Assembly: GCA_001600055.1 (NCBI GenBank) | Contig: BCIV01000013.1 | Coordinates: 1 to 64,000 of the forward strand | Origin: Filobasidium wieringae | Lineage: Eukaryota; Basidiomycota; Tremellomycetes; Filobasidiales; Filobasidiaceae | Length of the DNA stretch: 64,000 nucleotides | Direction: 5' to 3' | Shown: piece after piece, positions 1-11,200 of the stretch | Numbering within the stretch: the stretch's first letter is position 1 | How the letters are laid out: each line of letters opens with the position of its first letter | The notes under the pieces: model-generated | What the model was told of the DNA's origin: nothing | The model's database searches: none | What the model saw: the letters and a program-made list of their open reading frames with translations, nothing else | Made by a program: the position numbers and the translations under genes

Positions 1-123
1 GAGTTCCTGCTCAAGAGACTCTCACTTCTACTGCTTAGAGCTCGTTTCAGGCACTTTGAAGCGTGAGGAAACAGGAGGAAGTAGTGTACAAGGTGCACGA
101 CTCGTTTGAATGGCTAGGAATCA

Positions 124-388
124 AATACACCTTGTAACTAGACACTCTCTACTGTACTACACCACGTTCTAACCCCTAACCCTAATGGGGTGACACCGTC
201 TCGAAACAGGGTGGACTTGGTGTTGATTTGGCAAATTTGACTCTTTGTTTGCTCGATTGACCCTTCAGCCATGCGGGGCAATTGAGATTGGCGTGACAAA
301 ACCTATATAGCATTCTTGTTTGAAGCCCTTTCAGATCGAATACACCTTGTAACTGGACACTGTCTACCACGTTCTAACCCAGAACCCC
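124..388. repeat. Degenerate direct repeat, two copies about 215 bp apart
   Basis: Copy 1 (about 124-176) and copy 2 (about 339-380) share the core AATACACCTTGTAACT, then GACACT, CTAC and CCACGTTCTAACCC. Copy 1 carries an extra stretch of roughly ten bases in the middle. No coding frame runs through both. The copies could be remnants of a mobile element end or of a subtelomeric repeat, but no terminal inverted repeat or open reading frame supports a specific element. Confidence 0.55.
171..190. other. Short telomere-like motif
   Basis: The sequence AACCCCTAACCCTAATGGGG contains two adjacent CCCTAA-type units, the complement of the TTAGGG telomere repeat used by many fungi. Only two units are present, so this may be a chance match or an interstitial relic. 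It does not show that the window reaches a chromosome end. Confidence 0.3.
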
Positions 389-1110
389 AGGTTTTGCGAT
401 TCTCCTATCAATCTCTGCAATGATGATACCATTAGGAGTCTATGACATGTAAAAGTGGTCTATACACTCGAAGCAGAGATTCAGCATGTCAGAATGGTAC
501 TTGCTCGAACAATGATCATGAATTGCTGATTCCACGTAAACGGTCCGTGACCGGCACTCGTGTACAACTACTACCCCAAAGTTCTTAATCTACTGGCGAC
601 TCGAAGATGAGGCAGCAACCGACTCTTGCCTGACATCTGTACATGCGTTGCCAAAAGTCCGATCACAGCATTCGATGAAAACTAGGATCATGATGACATG
701 TATGTACAACTGCCCTCGATCGGGGATGTACTGACTGAAACTTCGACACTAAGCGAGCCAACATCACAGAACGTCGAACGGTGGAGATTGCTTGTCACTA
801 TGAGACAGTGAAACGTCAGCGTGTATCCCGGTCTAGAGATGACACGACAGGTACTCACTTTCTAGAGATTTCTACGAATACCTTGTATTCAGGAGGTATA
901 TCCCTGTACTGCGTCATGACTGATCTTTTGACTTGCGGTTTCTCGTACAGTAGCTGCAGCATAAGGCTACCATTCTCCGTCCCGGTTCGCTCCGTATCGA
1001 GCGCCTGTTGTCGGTCCACCGGCGCCTCGGCAGTCGCTTGATCGCTGAAGCGATTGATCGGTGGGGAGGTACTCTATAGAAGTAGCGGCGAAAGGTCTGA
1101 AGATTCTTGT
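191..1110. other. Gene-free stretch
   Basis: Apart from the second copy of the direct repeat, I see no supported gene. Open frames here are short, mostly lack ATG starts and do not resemble known proteins. Confidence 0.5.
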
Positions 1111-2481
1111 TCATACACTGACCATGCTTACCCCAGGCGTCAATTCTTGATTGCGGTCGGTCTTTTCGAGGGAGAGATCCCGATCATGTCGACTGCAATG
1201 CTGATTTCCTCGCTGTAGACCAATTTGAACGGAGCGGGCTCCGTGCATACAGTTCTGCTCTTCGACAGGGTCGTTCTTGGTTAGTGCGTCAGTATCCACG
1301 TCGGCCTGCGCCGGGCCCGCTGATACTTGCAGGTCCGTAGGGTGACTGGATTCGTCCTCGAGATCGTACTTGGCAGGAACATGGTCTCGGCTCATCGCCT
1401 GGTAGATGTTGCCCATCGTATGTCCTAACGTTTCAACCCCGAAATCACGGATGATTGCGACTCGACCATGGAGAACCAGGTCTTGGGGGAGGTGACCGTT
1501 GAGGACGTCAAAGTGCGACTGGCCGACCATGTGCATGAAACCCTCGAGTGCGGCACGTGACCCGAGCAGATCCTGCTGTTGCGTTCGAGTGAGGCAGTGA
1601 AAGGTGTGTTGAGACTGTTCGTCGGCCAACTGAAAAGCGAGCAGCTCGCCAAGGGTCATTTCGATAAACTCATCTGGAGGAGGCACGAGATGTCCGGTGG
1701 CATGGTCTAGCACCCATTCGTCGCGGGGAAATGGTCCAAGGTCTACCTGCAAAACGTTGTCTTGCGTTACGGCGGTTCTGCGAAAATATTGGCCCATCAC
1801 TAGTAGACCGAAGCGGCCTCTAAACATTTCCCAGTTGTATACTGCGTACTTGAGTAATTGCCCCAAGCATCCGATGATATAACGTGTCATGATCCAGGCG
1901 ACCTCCTTTTTGATTTCGACGTGCATCAAAGAACAGATATCGTTCTTCATGGATGTCCGATTCTGTAAGAGAAGTCCAGTCTGACCAAGTAGCTGCAAGT
2001 CAGACTGTCTTGGATAACGAGGTACATGGCGTGCTCCTTGCGATCCTGCAGAATGGGCTGACGACTCCTCGAAGATCTGTGAAGTTTCGTCACCTATAAC
2101 GTCATCCGGTACCCCTTCGACCATCAAAGCTTGTCGATAAGCTGTGTTGACATGCTTGTATGATCGAAAGGTTACGCAGCTTTGCGAGAGTTGATGAAAG
2201 GTATACCCGCTGCCTGCCATGTGGACCAGATGATCCGGGGGGAACCAATAAGAAAGCAACCCGTCCCATGCAGCTACGACTTGAGGGTGTAGGGAAGCGA
2301 GACCATTGAAGAGATAGTTCAAAGCAAAGGCGGAGCTGGCTTCGTGCGCAAAACCGGGATTGGAAAAAGCGAACCGAGTTGGGTGAGGTTGATGGGAAAG
2401 AACGGGATTGCCTGCTGGGAGATCCTCCTGGAAGACGAGTTGTTCAAAGTGGAAACGGTCATCTATCTCTTGTTGATTCAT
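1111..2481 (-). CDS. Orphan protein of about 456 aa, apparently intronless
   Basis: A single uninterrupted frame runs from the ATG at 2481 (protein begins MNQQEIDDRFHFEQ) to the stop at 1111. The frame is open further upstream, but no other ATG precedes it. I do not recognise the family. The protein looks soluble, without a signal peptide or clear membrane helix. It has a Trp/Tyr-rich N-terminal half, a Leu-rich middle segment around QQDLLGSRAALEGFMHMV, and a hydrophilic acidic tail after about residue 360. An intronless gene of this length is unusual beside the intron-dense genes of this window and may indicate a retroposed, transferred or lineage-specific gene. It lies downstream of the P-loop gene in the same orientation, in a sparse segment. 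Function unknown. Confidence 0.6.
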   Translation of the reverse strand: MNQQEIDDRFHFEQLVFQEDLPAGNPVLSHQPHPTRFAFSNPGFAHEASSAFALNYLFNGLASLHPQVVAAWDGLLSYWFPPDHLVHMAGSGYTFHQLSQSCVTFRSYKHVNTAYRQALMVEGVPDDVIGDETSQIFEESSAHSAGSQGARHVPRYPRQSDLQLLGQTGLLLQNRTSMKNDICSLMHVEIKKEVAWIMTRYIIGCLGQLLKYAVYNWEMFRGRFGLLVMGQYFRRTAVTQDNVLQVDLGPFPRDEWVLDHATGHLVPPPDEFIEMTLGELLAFQLADEQSQHTFHCLTRTQQQDLLGSRAALEGFMHMVGQSHFDVLNGHLPQDLVLHGRVAIIRDFGVETLGHTMGNIYQAMSRDHVPAKYDLEDESSHPTDLQVSAGPAQADVDTDALTKNDPVEEQNCMHGARSVQIGLQRGNQHCSRHDRDLSLEKTDRNQELTPGVSMVSV

Positions 2482-3067
2482 GGTTGAGGAGTCTCTTGGT
2501 TCTTTAGGTTTCGTCCAAGAGACTGATATTTGGTATTCAGTGGCTACATGGGTGGATGGATGCTGGAAGACCGAGTATCGAAATGCTGGGCAACCAGTAT
2601 TGAGGGTCCAAGACCGCCTCAAGTCTAAGCTCTGAAGGCAATCACCCGACGCTCAATAATTGATCATCTCATTAATACAGTCATCATCATGCTGGGTCAG
2701 CAGTTTTTCTAGAGGTCACAAAGTATCGTAATTACAGAACAGTGAATTGGATGCATAGCGTTCGTTAGCGGTCGTACAGTCAAGCGCATCACGCCTTGGC
2801 TTTCTCTTCGTAGTCTGATTCGCTCAGCCGGGGACAGGGGAATGGGACGAGGGAAACTCACTGCTACATGGATGCGAACGGAGTACAGGCCCTGCATGGT
2901 GGTCATCTGCGCCCGGTCGCTTCCTTCGATTTAGAACAGCTAGGACATGAGCAATGCAATGCAATGACGTCGGCACCGAACTATGCGTTGTCGAAGCTTA
3001 TGACAGGAATGCAGCTCACCCGAATCCTTCGTGGCGGTTGCGTCTGACTGCAGACTCCGAGGTTCGA
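2482..3067. other. Spacer without a supported gene
   Basis: I see no conserved frame here. The segment separates two minus-strand orphan-type genes and probably holds the promoter of the downstream one. Confidence 0.4.
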
Positions 3068-6021
3068 TCACCATGGGCGACGCCTCGTCTTGAACAGACG
3101 ACATGAGCTTGTGGGAAGGTGACGCGATCGCGTCAGTTGCAGCTTACAATTGTCACCCGTCAGTTTCGGCTTTTGACACTCCTCCACGTGCATACAGTGA
3201 TTCAAGAAATCCTTTATGTACTCTCCGGGACCAGAGATTCGATCCAGTTTATAGATGCCGAGCAACGCCGAGATCCCAGCTATTGCTTTCGGACTTAGCC
3301 CCTGGATCAGGGGATACTGCTCTTGACTAGCTCCACCGACGTACAAGCAATGAATGCCGTTACAATCGTCCACCACTTTGGACTCGACGGTGGGTTTGGA
3401 TGCTTTCAGACCAAGGTATATGTTCAGTGAACCCCGACTTGATGCAGTACTGGGGCACAAGGTGGCGGAAAAGTCCTTTAGGCGATGAGTCTCCGAGGGT
3501 GAATGCCGCCTCACACGGGTCCTGACCTGAAAGACGATAGGACAAAAGTCTTGAATGTCTATAACCTGATCGAGTGCGGGACGAGATTTTGAGACCAAAG
3601 CAGGAAAGAAGATATCCCACTGTGGCTGATTGATAATACCCAGGATGGCACATTGACGTGACCATGCTTGACCATACAAAGTCGAGGGAATAGGCGTCTC
3701 CATGGTGTACTGCTGATCCATCCGAGCGAAATGGGTAAAGTTGACCCAGCGTTCGCTAGCCCAGTCTTTCAACCTTGAGTGCTGTTCTAATACGTCGCGT
3801 CCAAGTAGCGCTTCAAGCAACTCTGATAGCTGGACTACTTGGAGATGATGGGGGACATCCTGCTGACCGGACGCTGTAGCATTTGATTTTTTGCTAGCGG
3901 CCACGTCCATGGCGAAACAAAGCATGATACGAACAAACTCTTCTCCAGTCTCACCGATGTGTAATTCGCTTGCGCTGACTCTGTCAGACATAGTAGCGAT
4001 GGCTGCGGACCAGCTGTGGGATGGGCTCTTGCGGAATGCGTCAGCTACTGCCAGGCTATAAGCACTTGTATTTATCAGGTCGGAAGCTACGTGTCACGAC
4101 GGAGGGAACTTGCCTCATCAACGGTTCTGACGGAGCAAATGAGCGTATATTGCCGGTCACAGGATGTACCCCCGTCACAGCCCGCATGTGATGAGAGATT
4201 TGTCTCTCGAGGAAGCTGGCTTCGGAAGAAGTTCCTAAGTTTGCCGCGATATGTAAGTGACCTTTGTAGCTGAATCTGGAAACTATTGCGATACACACCT
4301 TGAGATCCTGTCATATGGAGAGGGACTCGCTGAGCGGTGGCGGCCAAAATCATATTTGCGTTCGTAGACCATTTGTCCGTTGTAGCCCCACCGATCAACT
4401 TCTCAAAAATAGCGGTCATCGAGATACCCATAACTCGACTACCCTCGTCGTCCGGGATATCGACCCAAGAAGTATCGTTCCAGAGTGGCCTGCCCATTCG
4501 TGAAAGAAGATGGATCCATTCATCAAGCGTAGCTCGTCTTTCTCCCAGAAGTATAGAATGATAGTCCTGCTTGGCGACTTCATCCTCGCGAATGAACACG
4601 TCGTGAGGGAACTCGGTAAATGGTGAAACCAACCTTTGCGTCCGATCGCGAAGCCGGAGGGATGGGTCAAGCGCCTTTTGTCCCGTCAACTCGGAAACTT
4701 GGTTGTTAGTATCCAGGAACAACACCCAAAGGCTTTCTTTCTTCAAATAACTGAGTATCCTACGGAATGCGCTCAAACGCCTCACGCCGAGAGACATGGC
4801 TTCATCCAAAGCCAGAAAACAGATCGCGTTCGGTCCCCCAGGCAACACTTTGTTTAATCTCTTCAGGTATGGTCTGATCTGATCGGCAAAGAAACCGGCT
4901 ATCTCGTTGGCTGATGCTGCTTTTTTCTTCATCTCCCCTTTCGACCAGTCTGACTCGAGTTCGGTCGCTTTGTCCGATATCTGTTTAAGCAAGTCTGGGC
5001 GGCTGACGCTCTTGGCTGACGATCCGGTAGAGGAATTTGAAAGAGTGCTCTCTGACGGGGTCATACCAAGGGCTTCGGTCTTGACTGCTTGATAGCCCGG
5101 CACGATCCCGTCGGTCAGGACGGAAGCCATGTGACTAGCGAAAGAGGCCCGATCGATGCCTTTCTGAACGAGATCCAGCTCCGTCTTACAGCAATCGGTA
5201 AAGGTGCTGACAAAAGCCGTCAACCAGCGAGCTACCGTATGCAGGGCTTCAAGATCGGACTCAGTCTCGGATTCAGGAACGAGCGACACGTAGGCAGACT
5301 CGTCCTGTGGCGGGACCGAGGTCACCGTTCCAGAACGAGCAGGCCTGACGCACACATAGAGCCCAAGCTCCAAGGTACAAAGCTTTAGAGCGGTTCGAGT
5401 CCTCCCGCTACCCGAAGACTGCAACATCGCCATGACAGGTGCATAGATATCCGAGGAAGCGTCCCCTTGTTGCAGCTTCGCGTTCAACTGATGAAGCGAA
5501 GATAAGAGAGACTCGGCGGTGCCGCCTTTATAGTCTTGAGTGAAGTCTTTGGATATCTTGCCATAGTTCCTTATCATCCCGATCGCATTGATTCTGGAAC
5601 GGTATTGACACACGGCCAAATTGATCAACTCGGTGAAGGTGATGACAGTACCGTTATTGTGTTCTGTATGCTCAAGGCAATGAACTGCAGCCTCGAAGTC
5701 CTTGAGTTCCACAGGACTGGGTTTGGTGGTATCGATGTCCCCAACAGTTCCCAACGGGTCTAATCCGAAGATAGCAGACGACCATTCAATGTTTCTGGGC
5801 AGATCGGTGACCTTCGACTTGAACTGGTTATACAAGGCCGTCATGAATACCTGATACTCCAAAACTGTGTAGGACCCCTTTTTTAGTCCCCGCTCAAATC
5901 TATGATAAGATTTTATATGGGAATCGAGATCCTCCTTTGTGTCAAGATCCTGCTCAGAAGAGTGGACGATCCGGAGCCAGTCGAGCAGTGTTGGATTCGT
6001 TGCAGGTTGAAGCCCGCTCAT
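3068..6021 (-). CDS. Basidiomycete-type P-loop NTPase-like protein, about 943 aa, three exons
   Basis: ATG at 6021 and stop at 3068. Three exons (6021-4299, 4234-4114, 4055-3068) join in frame to 944 codons. Intron 1 (4298-4235, 64 nt) is GT-AG. Intron 2 (4113-4056, 58 nt) fits only as GC-AG (donor GCAAGT). The layout matches a P-loop family expanded in basidiomycete genomes: a Walker A-like LQSSGSGRTRT (about residues 200-210), a Walker B-like FLALDEA near residue 406, then a conserved SHHMR...PSEPL block, split by intron 2, and a G.TGEEFVRIML block. The residue expected to be the Walker A lysine is Arg207 (codon AGG at 5403-5401), one base from AAG, so ATP binding may be weakened. Family membership is from remembered motifs. 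Cellular role unknown. The stop may lie a little off if a further C-terminal intron exists. Confidence 0.7.
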
Positions 6022-6451
6022 GTCGGGCGGTTTGATGAGCGGATCCGACGGTCAGATAGTCTCGTAGGGTGCCGTAGGGAGGATGGAGTGATATATGGAC
6101 AGGACCCACTCACGCCGTCAACGCTTCAACCGCGACTACAATAGACATGATAAAAAGTAGTATATCAGTGCGACTGATCACCAGGCAGACAATCGGTTGG
6201 TCAGCGTGCAGTCTCAGCTCTCAGGTTTCCTTCGACGGTGGTTCAAATCCGCGGTGCGATCGACGATCACGACCCATCAGCACGTTCGGCTACAAAATGG
6301 ACCTCGCAATCGCAAGTTCAGTCGGATTGCGCTGGCTCGGATATAACATGTCCTGTATGTAGTGTACAATGAACCTTTCTACCAGTCCGCCACGTCCAAA
6401 TGTCCAGTTCCCAGCGCGACTTCACGCCATTCAGATGACAGATCGCTACCG
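6022..6451. other. Spacer without a supported gene
   Basis: The segment lies between the start of the P-loop gene and the stop of the aldo/keto reductase gene. A tRNA B-box-like word occurs at about 6241 but no tRNA fold closes around it. Nothing else stands out. Confidence 0.4.
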
Positions 6452-7879
6452 CTAAGCTTGACTCGACCGGGACTGCCAACCCAGACCACTCAATTCGAAA
6501 GCACGAGCTTCAGCAGCGGTAATAAGAGGGAATCCGTCAGCAAAAGGAATAAGCTGTTCCTTCAATCTGTCTTTGTTCGAGGTGGTACTATAGCGATTGA
6601 CAAGATGCTCAGTACAGGTATGATGTCCTATGTCCTGATGGCTTACGTGACGGCGATAACCCCGGTACTTCGCAGCCAATCAAAGATCACCTGTGCGTAG
6701 GTGACCTGATGACCTATATCCTGGCTTAGTCGCTTCGCAATCTGATGTCCAACGATATCTGCGGGACCACCGGGGTTTCGTGTTATAGGCTACATGTAGC
6801 TGGTTCAGTCCCATTCAAGAAACTGCTTAGCATGGCAACATGGCTCACCGAAAGCTCTCCATAAGCTGAGAACAACATGCCGTGTTTGGCTCCTAGGGCA
6901 AAGGCAGGAGCGACCTCAAAAGTGTCGTAAACGGAAAATCTATAAAAGCCATATATCAGCGTCGTGCGGGTGACGAGTAGTTGAGTGCGTTGATGGACCG
7001 AATCTGGTTGACAGCTCTATATCAAGAGACAAAAGCGATACACTTGATCAACCTCTGCGGTCTAGCCTTGAGCCATCCGAATTTGTCACTCACGGTAGGA
7101 TCTCGGCAACGTCCAGCAGCTCCTGAATCAACTCTGGCGTGTCGTAGTTACTGACTCCGATGCTCTTGACGAGCCCGTCCTGCTTGGCCTTTTCCATCTG
7201 TTTCCAAATCTTCTTGAGCCCGCCCCCATTCTTTGCAGCGCGGGGGAAATGTATCAAATAGAGGTCAAGATAGTCGAGCTGGAGTTCTGAGAGTGTCTGG
7301 TGCAATTCCTCGGTCAGGGAGGTGTTGGTGAATGCGTCGTATTTGGAGGTAACATATAGCTAGTACAGTAAATCTCGGCTATCAGTAGGTCATCTTGGGT
7401 CCATTGTGGCATGCAAGACCTACGTCTTTGCGAGGAATGCCGCTCGCCTTGATCGCTTCTCCCGTACCGTTCTGGTTGCGATAGTTAAGGGAAGTATCGA
7501 TATGCCTCCATCCAGCAGCAAGAGCCTGTCCGACAAGTTCAGTCGCATTTCCGGTCCTAGCGGTAGCCTGTAACCGGTTATTTCCATCTATCAGTAGGGT
7601 CTTACATGACGTATAGATAGGATATACTTGCCGTGCCAGTTCCCCAAGCAGGACTGGGTATGATATTTCCCTATGAACGAACACTTGAATCAGTCTCGTC
7701 GGAACTCCAATTGAAAGCCTATCGATACCGACATCGTTCAACTGGTAAAGTGTATGTCCGGGGAATCGAGACTGTAGCGAGTCTTGAGGTCGGGACACGC
7801 CCGATTCTCGGTCTTGCGGTGTTGCTCCAAACAAGGAGCTGATTGCGAACAACGGCCAGAGAGCGTCGGTGAGGATCAT
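6452..7879 (-). CDS. Aldo/keto reductase, AKR3/GRE3-like, about eight exons
   Basis: This is an NAD(P)H-dependent reductase of the aldo/keto reductase barrel family. Splicing by eye gives the motifs in order: LND then IIPSPAWGTGT, GWRHIDTSLNY (catalytic Asp and Tyr), TSKYD (catalytic Lys), DLYLIHFP (catalytic His), GVSNYDTPEL, NQIRF, a SAYGELS segment, and a C-terminal TTTSNKDRLKEQL before the stop at 6452. The first ATG of the open frame is at 7879, and its mildly hydrophobic N-terminal extension makes the start uncertain. Seven introns are needed. One, between WGTGT and the next exon, uses a GC donor (GCAAGT), because the adjacent GT would introduce a stop. The substrate cannot be inferred. 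The gene is cotranscribed in direction with SCC3 upstream of it. Confidence 0.75.
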
Positions 7880-8269
7880 GATCGAGTGGTGAGTCAAAAG
7901 TTTCAATTAATTCTGGGACTAGGCTTGATCCAGATCGCTGGCTGGGTTGATTTCACCACTGGAGCTGCTGTAGTCACTGCAAATGGTAGAGTGCTGCACG
8001 CTGTACTTATCGGTCTTGACGCGGGGATCGCTCGCTGACGACATTCGGCCTTGACCGATAGATCGACCGCATGTCACCGTCATATCATCACCTTCACTAG
8101 CTTCACTCTGCCTTTACCGATCTGGAAGATTGGAATCCACCGTACAGGCGGTTCAGATGAGAGGCGCATACAACCTGTCGATAACGACGTCCTTCGTGAA
8201 GATCGACCATGTGAGTCCATAAGTAGCAGTACAGAATGTATACAACTGGATCTGAAACCATCCAAACAA
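7880..8269. other. Promoter region of the aldo/keto reductase and 3' flank of SCC3
   Basis: There is no supported gene. The segment holds the upstream region of the minus-strand reductase and the trailer of the minus-strand cohesin gene. Confidence 0.4.
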
Positions 8270-11200
8270 TCAAGTCCGCTTGGTACGCTTGAGCGGCTTT
8301 TTGGCAATCGCACGATCTTCAAGTGCCTCGCCCTCCGGCCGATCTCCAGCTTCCTCAGCACCTTCGTCTTCCCCCGTTCGTGCCCTTTTCGCTCCAGCTA
8401 CTGGTTCCGGAATTTGGTTATCGTCATCAACATCCGCTTCTTCGTCGTCGTCGTCTGCCGGATCATCCGCTCGCTCCTCCTGATCGATATGCTCCTCTGA
8501 CCCACTCCTAGCAGGAACTGCTTGATTCGCTGTGTCGACCATCTTGTGATTGGGATCCTCGTCTCCCTCAGCTGCCCCGCCATCATCCTCGATCGTCTGG
8601 GCAGACTCGACGCCTGTAGCCTGCTTCTCGCCGACCCAGCGACTCGGTCTGACTCGAGTCTGCTGATTGTCCTCGTTCGATTGTCGTTCTTTACCAATCT
8701 GTTTCCTGACGGGCACTTTACTGGGCTCTTTGTGACTGGCAAGCGCGAGCAACCGTTTTTCGTAGGTGAAAAGCGGTTCCCACTGCTTGGTTTTGCTCGG
8801 CTTCAGGTCCAGATCCGTCAACATCGTTTGCAATTGATCCTTGCTAAAGACGAGCGGATCAGTGAGCAAAGCGATCGCTGTACGGATGTCATCGCCAACG
8901 ACTCACAGTAAGATCGCTTCTCTAGCGTCGAGGCCAGGCACCATCAACGACAACACTCTAAAGTAGGCAATCGCTCCTGTTGCTCTGGCCTTGAACTTCT
9001 CCTTCAAGTTTCGTATCTTGTTGGCCTTTTCTTGCTTAAAGTATCCTGCCGCTTTTGACAACGACCATCTCATACCATCTTCATGGAATTCACTGATGGC
9101 CGCGACATCGAGCTGTCTTTGCACTTTGAAATGAGCTTTATGGACAAAAAAGGCGCGGGACGCCAATTTGGCCAATTCGAGAGTTTGAACAGGGTCCTCT
9201 TTACATGGAGTATCGAGATAGAATTCAAAGGACTGTATGGCGAAAGGATTTAGCCCCTTGTGAACAAATGCTAGGCTCAACCTTGATGACTGACTTCTTG
9301 CAGAGCTTTCCCAACAACGGTCGTTACCATGTCCGAGTCCTTGTTGTACAACCCTTCCTCTTGCAGGATCTCGACTAGAGATGGCAAGGCTGCATCGAAC
9401 GCTTGGTCGATTCTCCCATACTGCGACAGGACGATCCCAGAATGTTGAGCATCGATCACCCGGCATCGCATGGCATGGATGAACACCCAAAGCAGATCCT
9501 GTAGCTCAACCAGTCCTTTCAGAGCTTCAGCAGTCATGGCGCGCTCTATAGATATGACAAACATTAAGACACGAGACCGGGCTCATTTCCAACGACACTG
9601 ACTCGTTTTGGGTTGCTGCTTGCTCCGGGAAGCATCCGCCTCATTTTCGATATCGGTGAGCACACTCGAGGCATCCGAACTCCCGTCATCGTCAAGATAA
9701 TCAGTTTGTCGCTCGATTGCGGCCTGTATCGCTCCTGCACATCGGTATTGAACAGCGTCATCCATAGTCAAGGACAAGACTTTCCGAGCCGGTGCCGACT
9801 TGGCATCGGCCGGGTTGTTCGCTACGGGTCGGAATAGCATGTGCAAACGCAAAAGATTACCGACCGACTGTATACGATATATTCGCAGTTCAGCAAATTT
9901 TGTATCAACCCTTGCATTTGCCGTGAACCTACATCGCGACGGATTGCTTCAAGTGCGTTGGTTTCGTTGCTGACTGCGTGCTGTCGGAAGATAGCCAAAA
10001 CAGCGTCTCGTTGACCCTCAACCCTTTCACGTTCAGCATTCTCTGTCTGGACGTCATCTAGGGAAAGATTGCGCATCGTCCAGCTCAGATATAACAAGAG
10101 TACCGTCATAGCGTGTTGCACGATCTTTGAGTTGAGAAGCACTATCAGGATTTGCTATAGCAACGTTCTTACGCAAAACTGACCTTGATCTCCTGGCGGA
10201 ATCCCAGCTTGCCCCTCGAGGCCAGCGCAAGCGCGATATCAAAGAGATTGGCCTCATCCTGCTTGTCCGTCAAGAATAAACCAGTCAAGTCGTATCGTGC
10301 CATCATAGTCTGTGTCCTGAGCAGAGCCGATTCTACCGTCTCCACGTCTTCGTCTTCCAAAGCCATGATAGCGAGATCTTTCTCCGCAAACACTTCCCGT
10401 AGAGAGTCGGCCAGGGATTCTTCGAGTTCAGCAAACTTGACGTTATTGGTAGATTGAAGCGTCTGAGTGCCATTCATGACCGTCATGATCGAGAGGATCT
10501 CCTGCAGTACAAGCGGATCGGTATGTTTCAAGAATAGGCGGTTCAAATCACCCCATAGAGTCTCGTATGCCTGGTTGCGTAGAATCGGTGAGCATGCCTG
10601 ACGGATACTCGACACCGAGGATGACAACATACTGGTATCAAACGTAAATCGGAATACATTTCGAAACGAATGAATTTGCCAAGCCGTAAAACGTCCACCA
10701 TTCGTCGACTGTCACTCTGGAACTTGGTGATAAGTTTGGGCAAAATCTCAACAAGCGTTTGTGAGATCTCGTGGGCACACGTATTCTCATCATCGTCCAC
10801 CTTCTGCTAAACGAACAATATCAGGAACAGAATGGTCAAGGCGCCGGCATGTATTGGCCTACCTTGTTACTCTCGGCAGCAATCTGCAGTAGTACGGTGA
10901 CGAAATCCAAGAAAAACCGCTCTTCCTCTTCACTCAGCGCCCATCGTTTACCATCATCCCGGTTGGTGGCGTGATCCATAGCGAGAAATTCGACCATGAC
11001 TTTCCAATCCTGTATGATTGACCAATTTGTGCCGGATAAAGTCTCCGCTGCTGTTGAAGCGTGAACGCCAGTTGGTACGACAGTGTTCCGAAGCGCCATG
11101 TAGAAGGTCCTGTCCCTCTGTACCTGCGTTTGGGTACCTTGAGGGGCACCTTGCGTAGGCTCAGGTTCGGACACCGATGACCGATCAGAGAACGACAATA

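Noticed and set aside
171..190. Chromosome end
   Set aside because: Only two telomere-like units are present and sequence continues on both sides.
3010..3090. tRNA-like GGTTCGATC word with a small hairpin before it
   Set aside because: T-stem does not pair, the anticodon arm has a wrong loop size, and the site overlaps the end of the P-loop gene.
6180..6262. tRNA-like B box (GGTTCAAATCC)
   Set aside because: The T-stem pairs in only four of five positions and no matching 5' acceptor strand is found within 60-90 bp.
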